64,000 nucleotides of DNA from Bacillus sp. sid0103 (GTDB taxonomy: Bacteria > Bacillota > Bacilli > Bacillales_B > DSM-18226), in contig NZ_JAHUWN010000001.1 of assembly GCF_019219025.1 (NCBI RefSeq), positions 1-64,000 on the forward strand, written 5' to 3'. This document shows positions 51,965 through 61,723 of the stretch, one piece after another (the stretch's first letter is position 1; every line of letters starts with the position of its first letter). The notes under the pieces are model-generated. The model searched no databases. It saw only the letters and a program-made list of their open reading frames with translations, and was not told where the DNA came from. The position numbers and the translations under genes were made by a program.

Positions 51965-53701
51965 TTAGAACAACTCCTTGCATTTTGTATAAACTTCGTG
52001 TGGTAGGAACGGATTTCCGTCATATTTAAGATGCTTCGTAATTTTTTCAGCATGTCCAACATTCATTTTCATAATATTCGCTAATTGTCCAGTTGCATTG
52101 TTTTCCACAACAACAACTTTCTTAGCAGAGCGAACAAGTGGAAGAACTTCGTCTGTTGGGAATGGATGAATTAAACGGATGTGTGCATGATTTACTTTTA
52201 AGCCATCATTCTCTAAACGTGTCATTGCTTCTTCAATAACACCGCGAGTGGAGTTAAATCCTACAAATAAAACATCTGCATCCTCGTGCTTAATATTTTT
52301 GTAAACTGGTGTATCAAAACGAATATTTTCGACTTTACGGAAACGCTTATCCATTTGTGCAATTCGGTTTGCAGCAGATTCAGATGGTTTACCAGTCTCA
52401 TCGTGCTCAACACCTGTTACATGGTGAATACCATTCTTCATACCAGGGATTACACGTGGAGAAACTCCATCTTCTGTTACTTCATATCGTTTGAAGTATG
52501 CATTATTTTCGTTAGCAGGTATTTCATCTGTTACCAATTTCCCGCGTCTGATTTCAACCTTGCCATAGTTTAATGGTTCAACTGTTTGTTTACCCAAAGA
52601 TAATTGAAGGTCAGATAAAATAATGACTGGACATTGATACTCTTCAGCTAAATTGAATGCCTCCGCGGTATCATAAAACGCTTCTTCAACTGTACTTGGA
52701 GCCATAACAATTTTCGGAATTTCACCATGTGTTCCATAAATCATTGCCATAAGGTCAGATTGTTCTTGTTTAGTTGGTAATCCTGTTGAAGGACCGCCAC
52801 GTTGTGTATCAACAATTACAAGCGGTGTTTCAGTAATACCAGAAAGTCCGATTGCTTCCATTTTTAAGGATAATCCAGGTCCAGCAGAAGCAGTAATCGT
52901 ACGTACACCGCCGTAGTTAGCGCCAATGGCCATTGTACAAGCAGCAATTTCGTCTTCTGTTTGAATAACTGTACCACCTAATGCAGGCAGCTTTTTAATC
53001 AAATATTCCATAATCTCAGATGCTGGTGTAATTGGGTATGCTGCCATAAAACGGCATCCGCCTGCAATTGCTCCAAGAGCGATTGCGTCGTTTCCAATCA
53101 TAAACATCCTTTTTTTACCGTCAGCCTTTTCAAGTTCCATTGTTTGGATACCAGAAGCAAGATTTTCTTTCATTTTTTCAAAGCCAGCTTTGATTGCTTC
53201 CATATTTTTTGCAACTACTTGATCGCCTTTTTTGCCAAAAATCTCACGGACTACTACTTCAAATACATTAATATCTAAGTCCAATACGGCAGATGTTGCA
53301 CCGATTGCAACCATGTTTTTCATTAAAGAAGTTCCAAGTTCAGTGGCAATTTCAGTAAATGGTACCGCATACAATGATGCTTCAGTATCCTCTGGTTTCT
53401 TTGGAGAGAATTTCGCATCTGCAAGGATTACACCCTTACTGTGTAGTTCTTTGTAGTTTAAATCAATAGTTTCTTGGTCGAAAGCTACCAGGATATCTAG
53501 GTCATCAGAAATAGAACGAACTTCTGTCGTACTCACTCTGATTTTATTGTTCGTATGACCGCCTTTAATACGTGAAGAAAAGTGACGATAACCATACAAG
53601 TAATATCCCAGGCGATTCAGTGCAATTGCAAAGATTTCCCCAGTACTTTCAATACCTTCCCCTTGTTGTCCTCCAACTTTCCATGAAAGTTGATTGATCA
53701 T
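51965..53701 (-). CDS. korA: 2-oxoacid:ferredoxin oxidoreductase alpha (gamma-alpha fusion) subunit
   Basis: A 578-residue fusion. Residues about 1-185 form the gamma domain (WKVGGQQGEGIESTGEIFA; FSSRIKGGHTNNKIR) and the rest the alpha pyrimidine-binding domain (GNDAIALGAIAGGCRFMAAY; YPITPASEIMEYLIKKLP; TASAGPGLSLKMEAIGLSG) ending in a transketolase C-like domain. It works with KorB. The window thus has both an NAD-linked (odhAB) and a ferredoxin-linked route for 2-oxoglutarate. The 5' region has a cre-like site. Confidence 0.93.
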   Translation of the reverse strand: MINQLSWKVGGQQGEGIESTGEIFAIALNRLGYYLYGYRHFSSRIKGGHTNNKIRVSTTEVRSISDDLDILVAFDQETIDLNYKELHSKGVILADAKFSPKKPEDTEASLYAVPFTEIATELGTSLMKNMVAIGATSAVLDLDINVFEVVVREIFGKKGDQVVAKNMEAIKAGFEKMKENLASGIQTMELEKADGKKRMFMIGNDAIALGAIAGGCRFMAAYPITPASEIMEYLIKKLPALGGTVIQTEDEIAACTMAIGANYGGVRTITASAGPGLSLKMEAIGLSGITETPLVIVDTQRGGPSTGLPTKQEQSDLMAMIYGTHGEIPKIVMAPSTVEEAFYDTAEAFNLAEEYQCPVIILSDLQLSLGKQTVEPLNYGKVEIRRGKLVTDEIPANENNAYFKRYEVTEDGVSPRVIPGMKNGIHHVTGVEHDETGKPSESAANRIAQMDKRFRKVENIRFDTPVYKNIKHEDADVLFVGFNSTRGVIEEAMTRLENDGLKVNHAHIRLIHPFPTDEVLPLVRSAKKVVVVENNATGQLANIMKMNVGHAEKITKHLKYDGNPFLPHEVYTKCKELF

Positions 53702-53837
53702 GACTTACACCCCTTTGGATATGTAAAAATTAAGTAGTTTAGATTGATCCATTTATTAGTTTAGCACTATTCCGAGTATTTCACTAGAATTTAGCCTATG
53801 ATTATAAAAAGACTAAAAAAAGTAACTTAAGATATAT

Positions 53838-53851
53838 ACTAAACGCTTACA
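53838..53851. promoter_or_regulatory. cre-like site upstream of korA
   Basis: On the minus strand TGTAAGCGTTTAGT matches the first twelve positions of TGWAANCGNTNWCA. The surrounding gap 53702-54183 is AT-rich and holds the korA promoter region and the spoVS terminator; no gene is seen in it. Confidence 0.4.
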
Positions 53852-54111
53852 ATTCTAGACCTATGCACTAAAAATTGCAACCCTTTAAAGTGAAATATTG
53901 TCTAAAATATGAATATTTTTTTATTATTTAAAATACACTCTCGGCCGATAATGTCGAACCAAAATAAATCAACGTTTTTCCACATTTTATGGCAGTTTTT
54001 CTCACATTTATTCTTCATACGAATATTTTATTTTTATATTCTAGAAATCACGAAAGTTTATCTTAGAATAATAATATTATCAACTCCATTCATTTTTAGG
54101 CCCTAACCTAA

Positions 54112-54141
54112 AAAATACCTGCTTGTTTAACAAGCAGGTAG
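54112..54141 (-). terminator. Terminator of spoVS
   Basis: ACCTGCTTG/CAAGCAGGT hairpin followed by ATTTTTTA on the minus strand. Confidence 0.85.
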
Positions 54142-54183
54142 AATGAATTTAATTTGGTTTTTCATGTCAATAGTCTATCTCTT

Positions 54184-54444
54184 TCAACGCGGTTCAACAA
54201 TGAGTTTGATAGCTGTGCGTTCTTCCCCGTCAATCAAAATATCGGTAAACGCAGGGATACAGATTAAATCAACTCCGCTAGGTGCTACAAATCCTCGAGC
54301 AATCGCTACTGCCTTAACGGCTTGATTCAATGCACCCGCCCCAATTGCCTGTATTTCCGCTGCACCTCTTTCACGCAGAACCCCGGCAAGCGCACCAGCT
54401 ACAGAATTAGGATTAGATTTTGCTGAAACTTTTAATATATCCAT
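54184..54444 (-). CDS. spoVS: Stage V sporulation protein S
   Basis: An 86-residue Alba-like small protein, essentially the family sequence: MDILKVSAKSNPNSVAGALA, VLRERGAAEIQAIGAGALNQ, AVKAVAIARGFVAPSGVDLI. In B. subtilis its absence blocks sporulation at stage V and affects septation. Strong ribosome site AGGAGGAG upstream. Its position between ymdB and korA is standard for Bacillaceae that carry korAB. Confidence 0.97.
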   Translation of the reverse strand: MDILKVSAKSNPNSVAGALAGVLRERGAAEIQAIGAGALNQAVKAVAIARGFVAPSGVDLICIPAFTDILIDGEERTAIKLIVEPR

Positions 54445-54629
54445 TTCTAGCTCCTCCTTAGAAAATCCCGATCCCGCATGAGCAGTTTCATGAACAAATC
54501 AGGTTATAACATTCCACTGCTACTATATTCAGTTGTGAAAAAACATATTCCGGCTTGGACAAAAAAAATACGTAAAGCAAAAGCCCTAGACGCTGGAATA
54601 GACACTGTTCAGCGTTACTAGATAAAAAT

Positions 54630-54658
54630 AAAAAAGAGCAAAATTAATTTGCTCTTTA
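54630..54658 (-). terminator. Terminator of ymdB
   Basis: AAAGAGCAAA/TTTGCTCTTT hairpin with a TTTATTTTTA tail on the minus strand. It lies 55 bases beyond the ymdB stop, past a repeat fragment. Confidence 0.8.
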
Positions 54659-54660
54659 AA

Positions 54661-54715
54661 AAATGGCACTGTCAAACTTGCCTGTTGAGTTCCGTTCCCG
54701 GCACTTATCTTTCCG
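54661..54715. repeat. Fragment of repeat family R1
   Basis: GCACTGTCAAACTTGCCTGTTGA followed by GTTCCGTTCCCGGCACTT matches the left edge of the copies at 18310 and 47930, but it stops at the ymdB stop codon. The insertion therefore lies between ymdB and its terminator. Confidence 0.65.
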
Positions 54716-55513
54716 CTAAGAATAAAACGGATGATCATCATTTATTAAGATCGGCTGAATTTTTTTGGCAAAGCCAGTTTTCCGATCCAATTCAATAACC
54801 ACCGCACTTAGCTGATTTCTTTCACCTGTTGCCACTTCAAATCGGACAGGAAGACTTGTTAGGAACCTTTTAAGGACAGCTTCTCTCTCAACGCCTAGAA
54901 TGCCATCATACGGCCCTGTCATGCCCACATCGCTTAGATATCCTGTGCCATTCGGTAAAATTCGGCTATCGGCCGTCTGAACATGTGTATGTGTCCCCAC
55001 TACTGCAGATACTCTGCCATCCAAGTACCAGCCCATTGCCTGTTTCTCACTGGTAACCTCCGCATGAAAATCCACAAAAATATATGGGGTTCTCTCTCTG
55101 GCGATGGCAATTAATTCGTCTGCCTTTTTAAAAGGACAATCCAAAGGTGCCATAAAAGTTCGTCCTTGTAGATTGATCACGGCAATTTCTAAATCATTGA
55201 CTTTAAAAAACGCCATTCCTTTCCCGGGTGTTCCTTCAGGAAAATTTGCGGGTCTAACCATATTTTTAGCAGTACCGATAAATTCAAAGATATCACGGTT
55301 ATCCCATGAGTGATTACCAAGTGTTACTGCCTGTGCACCATACCCTAAAAATTCGCGGTAGATTTTTTCTGTAATTCCCTTGCCGCTAGCTGCATTTTCC
55401 CCATTAATGATCGTAAAATGAGGACGATATTTTTCTTTTAATTTTGGTAGATATTCCTTCACCATGTCTCGGCCTGGAGAGCCGACAACATCACCGATAA
55501 AAAGTAGATTCAT
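54716..55513 (-). CDS. ymdB: YmdB metallophosphodiesterase
   Basis: A 265-residue calcineurin-like phosphoesterase: NLLFIGDVVGSPGRDMV, INGENAASGKGITE, LGNHSWDNRDIFEF, FHAEVTSEKQAMG and GTHTHVQTADSR provide the dinuclear metal ligands. In B. subtilis YmdB hydrolyses 2',3'-cyclic nucleotides and controls biofilm and motility gene expression. I use the ATG at 55513 with AAAGGAAT upstream. It lies downstream of rny, as in B. subtilis. A repeat fragment directly follows its stop. Confidence 0.95.
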   Translation of the reverse strand: MNLLFIGDVVGSPGRDMVKEYLPKLKEKYRPHFTIINGENAASGKGITEKIYREFLGYGAQAVTLGNHSWDNRDIFEFIGTAKNMVRPANFPEGTPGKGMAFFKVNDLEIAVINLQGRTFMAPLDCPFKKADELIAIARERTPYIFVDFHAEVTSEKQAMGWYLDGRVSAVVGTHTHVQTADSRILPNGTGYLSDVGMTGPYDGILGVEREAVLKRFLTSLPVRFEVATGERNQLSAVVIELDRKTGFAKKIQPILINDDHPFYS

Positions 55514-55594
55514 TTTTATTCCTTTCATCAAGAAAATTGTTAATGTTTAAATTGTATCACATACAGACTTGATTTAATCGAACTAGCACACCAA

Positions 55595-55625
55595 AAAATA
55601 AAGCGGTGCATGCGCACCGCTTTTA
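55595..55625 (-). terminator. Terminator of rny
   Basis: AAGCGGTGC/GCACCGCTT hairpin followed by TATTTTTTGG on the minus strand, overlapping the rny stop. Confidence 0.85.
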
Positions 55626-57182
55626 TTTTGCGTATTCAACAGCCCGTGTTTCACGGATAACTGTAACCTTAATGTGTCCAGGATAATCAAGTTCTTCTTC
55701 AATGCGCTTCCGAATATCACGTGCTAAGCGGTGAGCTGCAAGATCATCAACCGAATCCGGTCTAACAATAATACGCACTTCACGCCCTGCTTGAATTGCA
55801 AAGGACTTCTCAACACCTTCATATGACTCAGAAATCTCCTCTAACTTTTCAAGACGACGGATATAATTTTCAAGCGTCTCACTACGTGCACCAGGCCTTG
55901 CGGCTGATAAAGCATCAGCAGCTGCAACTAAAACAGAAATAATTGATGTTGGCTCGGTATCCCCATGGTGAGATGCAATACTATTAATTACTACCGGGTG
56001 TTCCTTGTATTTGGTTGCAAGTTCAACACCAATTTCTACATGGCTGCCTTCAACTTCATGGTCGATCGCTTTTCCGATATCATGAAGTAAGCCTGCACGA
56101 CGTGCTAGGGTTTCATCTTGGCCTAGTTCAGCCGCAAGTAATCCAGATAGTTGTGCTACTTCCATTGAATGCTTTAAGACGTTTTGACCATAGCTTGTAC
56201 GGAACTTCAAGCGGCCAAGAATTTTGATAAGATCTGGATGAAGTCCATGAACTCCCACTTCAAAAGTGGTTTGCTCACCAACCTCACGGATATACTCATC
56301 CACTTCACGACGAGATTTTTCTACCATTTCCTCTATTCGTGCTGGGTGGATACGCCCATCTTGAACTAATTTCTCAAGGGCTAAGCGCGCCGTTTCACGA
56401 CGAATAGGATCAAAACCTGATAGAATGACAGCTTCAGGAGTATCATCAATTATTAAATCAATTCCTGTTAACGTTTCTAGCGTCCGAATATTTCTTCCTT
56501 CACGGCCAATAATTCGGCCCTTCATTTCGTCATTTGGTAGGTTGACGACAGAGACAGTCGTTTCCGCAACATGGTCAGCAGCGCAACGCTGGATTGCTAG
56601 CGAAAGAATTTCCTTCGCTTTCTTGTCTGCTTCCTCTTTCGCACGATTCTCGCTTTCCTTAATCATTATGGCAGTGTCATGGGTTAATTCCTGCTCCATT
56701 CTGTCGATAATGATGGCTTTTGCTTCCTCGCGCGTTAAGCTTGAAATTCGTTCGAGTTCAGTTTGTTGTTTTCGTACCAACTCGTCCACTTTGCTTTCCA
56801 TCTCTTCAATATGCTGTTGTCTTTGGTTTAGAGAATCATCCTTCTTTTCTAAAAGATTTTCACGCTTATTTAACGTTTCCTCTTTTCGATCTAAATTCTC
56901 TTCTCTTTGCAGTAAACGGTTTTCTTGTTTTTGCATTTCATTTCTTCGTTCACGAACCTCACGCTCTGCTTCTGTGCGAAGCTTGTGAATTTCATCCTTT
57001 GCTTCTAGCAAAGCTTCTTTTTTCAATGAATCAGCATCACGTTTCGCATCTTCTAGAATCTGCTCTGCAGCATTCTTTGCACCAGCTACTTTTGCTTCAG
57101 CAATGGATTTATGAACAAAATAGCCAACAACGGCACCGACGATAAGGCCAAGCAAAATGGAGATGATAGTAATTAAATCCAA
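55623..57182 (-). CDS. rny: Ribonuclease Y
   Basis: A 519-residue membrane-anchored endoribonuclease that starts bulk mRNA decay. An N-terminal helix ([19 protein letters not shown]) is followed by a long coiled coil (about 30-200, rich in E, K, R), a KH domain with [19 protein letters not shown] and an HD domain with the metal site [17 protein letters not shown]. Length is that of B. subtilis Rny (520). YmcA, encoded nearby, belongs to its regulatory complex. Confidence 0.97.
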   Translation of the reverse strand: MDLITIISILLGLIVGAVVGYFVHKSIAEAKVAGAKNAAEQILEDAKRDADSLKKEALLEAKDEIHKLRTEAEREVRERRNEMQKQENRLLQREENLDRKEETLNKRENLLEKKDDSLNQRQQHIEEMESKVDELVRKQQTELERISSLTREEAKAIIIDRMEQELTHDTAIMIKESENRAKEEADKKAKEILSLAIQRCAADHVAETTVSVVNLPNDEMKGRIIGREGRNIRTLETLTGIDLIIDDTPEAVILSGFDPIRRETARLALEKLVQDGRIHPARIEEMVEKSRREVDEYIREVGEQTTFEVGVHGLHPDLIKILGRLKFRTSYGQNVLKHSMEVAQLSGLLAAELGQDETLARRAGLLHDIGKAIDHEVEGSHVEIGVELATKYKEHPVVINSIASHHGDTEPTSIISVLVAAADALSAARPGARSETLENYIRRLEKLEEISESYEGVEKSFAIQAGREVRIIVRPDSVDDLAAHRLARDIRKRIEEELDYPGHIKVTVIRETRAVEYAK

Positions 57183-57461
57183 TCGTTACACCTCCTCTTG
57201 CTATGAACTTTTGTTACATTTTTTTAAGTGTCGGCATGTACATTGTTTAGACTCAACATACAGCAAGCACCAAGGCTTTTTCGGATTGTAATAATACCAA
57301 AAATGTAAAATATACATGTTAATTGTAAAGGTGGGAATATTCATTGTCAAGGCTTAGTCCTAGTGGCTTTTTTAAATATTTAGAATAGGACATCATTTTA
57401 TGTTCCTAATGGCTGACTTTTATCGTCTATTTATGAGTATATGCTTGTATATAAATACTTT

Positions 57462-57496
57462 AGGCTGTGTTGATTTCCGCTCCAATCCACATAGTG
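57462..57496. repeat. Short remnant of repeat family R1
   Basis: GGCTGTGTTGATTTCCGCTCC resembles the R1 left edge after loss of about 13 internal bases. The rest of the rny-recA gap (57183-57571) holds the rny promoter region and the recA terminator; no gene is seen. Confidence 0.4.
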
Positions 57497-57525
57497 TAAT
57501 AGTGTAATATCACAATGTCTATGTA

Positions 57526-57566
57526 AAGAAAAGAGCAAAACCATAAATAGCTTTGCTCTCTTTCAT
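57526..57566 (-). terminator. Terminator of recA
   Basis: AGAGCAAA...TTTTGCTCT hairpin followed by TTTCTTT on the minus strand. Confidence 0.75.
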
Positions 57567-57571
57567 CTCAT

Positions 57572-58615
57572 TTAGTCGATTAATTCAAATTGTTCATCAT
57601 CATCTGTTTCAGTTACAAATTTTTCACCGTCTAAACCATAATGTTCACGGATCTTCGTTTGAATCTGAAGACGCATATCAGGGTTTTCCTTTAAGTACAG
57701 CTTTGCATTTTCACGCCCTTGACCAATTCTTATATCATTATAGGAATACCATGAACCGCTCTTTTGAACGATATCTAAATCGGAGCCTAGATCAACAATC
57801 TCGCCTTCCTTAGAAATCCCTTCACCATACATAATGTCTACCTCTGCAGTACGGAAAGGAGGAGCAACCTTATTTTTTACGATTTTAATTTTTGTTTTAT
57901 TCCCTACAATGTCAGTTCCTTGCTTCAATGCTTCAGCACGGCGCACTTCTAGACGGACTGTTGAATAAAACTTTAGAGCACGACCCCCAGGTGTGGTTTC
58001 AGGGTTTCCAAACATAACGCCAATTTTTTCACGGATTTGGTTAATAAAGATAGCAATTGTCTTAGATTTGTTGATGGCCCCTGATAGTTTACGAAGGGCT
58101 TGAGACATCAGACGAGCTTGTAAACCAACGTGAGAATCTCCCATTTCACCTTCAATTTCTGCTTTTGGTACTAGCGCTGCAACTGAGTCAACGATTAGAA
58201 TATCAATGGCACCGCTTCGCACTAATGCTTCAGCAATTTCAAGAGCTTGTTCGCCAGTATCAGGCTGTGATAATAATAACTCATCAATATTAACTCCCAA
58301 TTTCTGTGCATATGTCGGGTCAAGGGCATGTTCAGCATCAATAAATGCTGCTTGTCCACCATTTGCTTGAACTTCAGCAATCGCATGCAAAGCAACCGTT
58401 GTTTTACCAGAGCTCTCAGGGCCATAAACTTCGATAATACGACCTCTAGGATATCCGCCCACTCCAAGTGCTGCATCAAGTGCTAATGAGCCACTCGGAC
58501 TCGTTAAAATCTTCGTATCCGTTTTCTCTCCCATCTTCATGACGGAACCTTTACCGAATTGCTTTTCTATTTGCTTTAACGCCATTTCTAAGGCCGCTTT
58601 ACGATCATTACTCAC
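57572..58615 (-). CDS. recA: Recombinase RecA
   Basis: A 347-residue recombinase with Walker [10 protein letters not shown] (about residues 65-73), Walker [13 protein letters not shown], the L2 region with [20 protein letters not shown] and the acidic C-terminus [11 protein letters not shown]. It forms filaments on single-stranded DNA for repair and competence and triggers LexA cleavage. Upstream lie a sigma-A promoter and a LexA box, and downstream a terminator. Confidence 0.99.
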   Translation of the reverse strand: MSNDRKAALEMALKQIEKQFGKGSVMKMGEKTDTKILTSPSGSLALDAALGVGGYPRGRIIEVYGPESSGKTTVALHAIAEVQANGGQAAFIDAEHALDPTYAQKLGVNIDELLLSQPDTGEQALEIAEALVRSGAIDILIVDSVAALVPKAEIEGEMGDSHVGLQARLMSQALRKLSGAINKSKTIAIFINQIREKIGVMFGNPETTPGGRALKFYSTVRLEVRRAEALKQGTDIVGNKTKIKIVKNKVAPPFRTAEVDIMYGEGISKEGEIVDLGSDLDIVQKSGSWYSYNDIRIGQGRENAKLYLKENPDMRLQIQTKIREHYGLDGEKFVTETDDDEQFELID

Positions 58616-58684
58616 GAATCATTTCCTCCCTTATATATAAACACAAGCTAATTGCTATAATCTATTAATTTAATACCTATTAAT

Positions 58685-58713
58685 AATATAACCGCTTTTC
58701 GGATATTTGTCGA
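58685..58713 (-). promoter_or_regulatory. recA promoter
   Basis: Minus-strand TCGACA (58713-58708), a 17-base spacer and TATATT (58690-58685). Confidence 0.7.
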
Positions 58714-58722
58714 GCAAAAAAA

Positions 58723-58736
58723 CGAACATTCATTCG
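58723..58736. promoter_or_regulatory. LexA (SOS) box of recA
   Basis: CGAACATTCATTCG matches 12 of 14 positions of the Bacillus SOS consensus CGAACRNRYGTTYG. It lies just upstream of the -35 box. Confidence 0.7.
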
Positions 58737-58852
58737 TTTATTTTCAAAACAAAATTGATGTAAAAAAAGGAAGATCCCCACTCCTTTTGTATTTTATTGC
58801 CTCTTTTGTCGTCTGAAAAAGATAATTTCGTCCGTTGTCAGATATTTTTCTT

Positions 58853-58893
58853 CAAAAAAAGTCACAGAATGCTATTTAGCATTCTGTGACTCT
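58853..58893 (-). terminator. Terminator overlapping the end of cinA
   Basis: A 14-bp stem AGTCACAGAATGCT with its complement, followed by seven T on the minus strand. The cinA stop codon lies in the loop. Confidence 0.85.
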
Positions 58894-60125
58894 TTTAATG
58901 TGCGAAGTAGAAAATAACATCCAAATTTTACAGCACGGGTCCGGTTTGCTTCCCTTGTTCCGGCTAAGGAAAGCTTTTCTACAATCGTCGGCCTTCCCTT
59001 AAGCGCAATCCCAATAAAGACAGTACCGACCGGCTTGCCCTCTAGCTCTTCAGGACCAGCTACACCAGTAAAACTAATTCCTATATCAGAATTAAATAAT
59101 TTTGAGGTATTTTCAGCGAGTTCTCTTGCACATTGCTCACTCACCGCACCTTGTGTTTCAAGCGTTTCTTGCCGTACATGTAATAAATGCTGTTTAACAT
59201 CATTGGAATAGCAGACAACTCCGCCATAAAACACGGAACTTGCTCCTGAAAGTGCAGTTAGTTGTTGTTGAAATAGTCCGCCTGTTAAACTCTCTGCAGC
59301 AGAAATTGTAAATTTTCGTGTCTTTAGGGTTTTCATCACTTCATCCATAAGCGAAGTTTCATCGTATCCATATAAAAATACACCAACACGCTGGTTAATC
59401 GTTTTTTCTAATTCATCGAGCAGTGAATGAGCTTTTTTCCCGTCCACATGTTTTGCGGTCAGTCTCAAAGTAACCTCACCATCACCTGCAAGGGGGGCTA
59501 TCGTTGGATTGCTTTGCGCATCAATTAAATCCATTAGTTCCGTTTCCAATGCAGCTTCACCAATTCCAAAAAACCTTAACACTCTAGAGACAATTACCTC
59601 TTTGGCCATATTTTCATTAGAAAGCGCCTGATAACCATATTGACAAAACATAGGTTCAAGTTCTTTTGGAGGACCTGGCAGGAGCATATAGGAGTGACCG
59701 TTAGATTCAACTACCATTCCTGGAGCCATTCCATGATCATTTGGAAGAATATGTGCCCCACTCAATACAAGTGCCTGTTTTCGGTTATTTTCTGTCATTA
59801 CGCGGTTGGTCCGATTAAAGTACAGTTCTATCGAAGCTAACGCATTTTCATCGGTAACTAGTTCTTTTCCGAGGTGACGAGCAATCGTTTCCTTCGTTAA
59901 ATCATCCTTTGTTGGTCCAAGACCACCAGTAAAGATAATAAGATCAGCACGCCTTTCAGCTATTTCAATGGCCGTTTTTAGCCTATCAGGATTATCACCA
60001 ACAACCGTATGAAAATAGACATTAATTCCAAGGCCAGCCAATTGCTGAGACAAAAATCGTGCATTCGTATTCACAATTTGACCGAGCAACAACTCAGAAC
60101 CTACAGCAATAATCTCAGCATTCAT
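58872..60125 (-). CDS. cinA: CinA, competence/damage-inducible protein (NMN deamidase-like)
   Basis: A 417-residue two-domain protein. The N-terminal MoCF-like domain has [35 protein letters not shown] and [13 protein letters not shown]. The C-terminal CinA domain, found in pyridine-nucleotide amidases, has [20 protein letters not shown] and [16 protein letters not shown]. Lies upstream of recA, as in many Firmicutes. The start is ATG 60125 or the GTG two codons earlier. Confidence 0.95.
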   Translation of the reverse strand: MNAEIIAVGSELLLGQIVNTNARFLSQQLAGLGINVYFHTVVGDNPDRLKTAIEIAERRADLIIFTGGLGPTKDDLTKETIARHLGKELVTDENALASIELYFNRTNRVMTENNRKQALVLSGAHILPNDHGMAPGMVVESNGHSYMLLPGPPKELEPMFCQYGYQALSNENMAKEVIVSRVLRFFGIGEAALETELMDLIDAQSNPTIAPLAGDGEVTLRLTAKHVDGKKAHSLLDELEKTINQRVGVFLYGYDETSLMDEVMKTLKTRKFTISAAESLTGGLFQQQLTALSGASSVFYGGVVCYSNDVKQHLLHVRQETLETQGAVSEQCARELAENTSKLFNSDIGISFTGVAGPEELEGKPVGTVFIGIALKGRPTIVEKLSLAGTREANRTRAVKFGCYFLLRTLKESQNAK

Positions 60126-60163
60126 CCTCACACATCTTCCTTTCCTTCATATTAAGATAACAC

Positions 60164-60748
60164 TTACTTTGAATTTTTAAGGACATGACTATTTTTCACA
60201 AAATAATCCCATCCAGACCAAATTGTAAAAATTAATGCAACCCATAAAGACACGATATCAAAACGAAACGGGATCATATCAAAAATAATATTATGTAATA
60301 AAAGCGATGAGATAGCGACAATTTGCGCCCATGTTTTAATTTTGCCAAGCATATTAGCTGCCACAACTTCGCCTTCTCCTGCAAGCAAAAGACGTAACCC
60401 AGTTACAGCAAACTCTCTGCTAATAATAATAATCACGATCCAAGAAGGTGCATACACATCGTTCAGTTCAACAAGAACGATGAGTGCAGCTGAGACTAGT
60501 AATTTGTCAGCAAGAGGGTCGAGAAATTTTCCCATATTGGTCACAAGGTTATATTTCCGGGCATAATGACCATCAACCCAATCAGTTGCTGAGGCTAAAA
60601 TGAAAATCAATGCACCAACAAAATGGGTAACTGGAAGGATTGTCCCAAGGAGATGCATATCGCCCCAATCAAAAGGAGCAAGCATAATAATCAAGAATAT
60701 TGGGATTAATAATATTCTCGATACAGTTATTCTATTCGGAATATTCAT
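60164..60748 (-). CDS. pgsA: CDP-diacylglycerol-glycerol-3-phosphate 3-phosphatidyltransferase
   Basis: A 194-residue membrane enzyme that makes phosphatidylglycerophosphate. The CDP-alcohol phosphotransferase motif is clear: DWVDGHYARKYNLVTNMGK followed by FLDPLADK (D-x2-D-G-x2-A-R-x8-G-x3-D-x3-D). It starts with the family MNIPNRITVSRILLIP and has several hydrophobic helices. GGAGGAAAAC precedes the ATG. Confidence 0.97.
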   Translation of the reverse strand: MNIPNRITVSRILLIPIFLIIMLAPFDWGDMHLLGTILPVTHFVGALIFILASATDWVDGHYARKYNLVTNMGKFLDPLADKLLVSAALIVLVELNDVYAPSWIVIIIISREFAVTGLRLLLAGEGEVVAANMLGKIKTWAQIVAISSLLLHNIIFDMIPFRFDIVSLWVALIFTIWSGWDYFVKNSHVLKNSK

Positions 60749-60775
60749 AGTTTTCCTCCGTTTTATGAATTAAAG

Positions 60776-60806
60776 CGAAAAATAGTCATCAACAGATGAC
60801 TATTCG
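60776..60806 (-). terminator. Terminator at the end of rodZ
   Basis: ATAGTCATC/GATGACTAT hairpin followed by TTTTTCG on the minus strand; includes the end of rodZ. Confidence 0.7.
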
Positions 60807-61702
60807 TTTTTCAGAACATATTGAATTGTTATGTTCTGAACATTTGCAGTCGCTGGTACTGCATACTCGAGCTTTTGGTCATTTACAAAGATATCTGTAT
60901 CCGCAGCATTTCCTACCCTAATCACAGCCGTGCTTTCAGCAGATAAATCTTCTGTTTGACTCTCGGTTCCGCCTTTTTTTAGTGTTCCCTGGAAAAAGGA
61001 TTTCCCTTTTCCATTTTTAATACTAACCCAGGTCTGTCCTTTAGATACCAACTTTACGACAAATTTGTCTGCATTCTTTAATTCGTAAGTTGAATTCCTG
61101 CCGCTGCTTTGAACAGCCTTAATTTCTTGTGTTGGTGTTTCTTCAATGTTTGTTTGTTGTTCATCGGCAGCTTGATTATCCTTCTTTTCTTCCGTGTTGT
61201 CTTTCTTATTCTCTTTTTCGTCTGCTTTTTCTTTCTCAAGATTCTCGGATTTCACAATTTTAACCGGCTCATTTTCCTTGTTAATGGATTGATTCGTATT
61301 ATCGCCGGCATGTTTATATACAAAGTAATATAACAGGCTTGCAACCCCAATCACAAAAACACCGATTAAGACTTTAGGTAAAATATCAAAAATTTTAGAG
61401 TTACTTTCTGAAATGGCTTTGTGTGTTTTCACTCTAGACAATTGCTGAGGCAATTCATCATTTAAGCTTGCTGGAATTTCACCTTTAAAGGTTTCAAAAA
61501 TTTCATCAGGATTTAGGCTGAGCGCCTCTGCATATTGCTTAATAAATGCCCGAACATAAAAATTCCCGGGCATGCTCGCATAATTCCCCTCTTCAATACC
61601 AATTAAATACCGTTTTTGAATTTTCGTCATGGATTGTACATCATCCAAGCTTAATCCTTTCGCTAATCGGGCTTCTTTAAGTCGATTCCCTAATTCAGTC
61701 AC
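60800..61702 (-). CDS. rodZ: RodZ-like cell shape protein (YmfM)
   Basis: A 300-residue bitopic protein. The N-terminal helix-turn-helix (LGNRLKEARLAKGLSLDDVQ; IQKRYLIGIEEGNYASMPG) is cytosolic. One membrane helix (about 110-130, VLIGVFVIGVASLLYYFVY) follows, then a highly charged linker (KEKADEKENKKDNTEEKKD) and a C-terminal DUF4115 beta domain. RodZ links MreB to the elongation machinery. The start is GTG with AAGGTG 8 bases upstream. Confidence 0.93.
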   Translation of the reverse strand: MTELGNRLKEARLAKGLSLDDVQSMTKIQKRYLIGIEEGNYASMPGNFYVRAFIKQYAEALSLNPDEIFETFKGEIPASLNDELPQQLSRVKTHKAISESNSKIFDILPKVLIGVFVIGVASLLYYFVYKHAGDNTNQSINKENEPVKIVKSENLEKEKADEKENKKDNTEEKKDNQAADEQQTNIEETPTQEIKAVQSSGRNSTYELKNADKFVVKLVSKGQTWVSIKNGKGKSFFQGTLKKGGTESQTEDLSAESTAVIRVGNAADTDIFVNDQKLEYAVPATANVQNITIQYVLKNE

Positions 61703-61723
61703 CTGTTAACACCTTCCAATTTA

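Noticed and set aside
54478..54622. Short frames between spoVS and ymdB, such as one ending AGIDTVQRY
   Set aside because: Two incompatible frames of about 30 codons, no ribosome site and no recognisable family; could be a decayed gene, but evidence is too thin.
56425..57145. Long Ser/Phe-rich frames opposite rny (187 and 141 codons)
   Set aside because: Antisense shadows of the coiled-coil region of rny, with skewed composition and no ribosome site.
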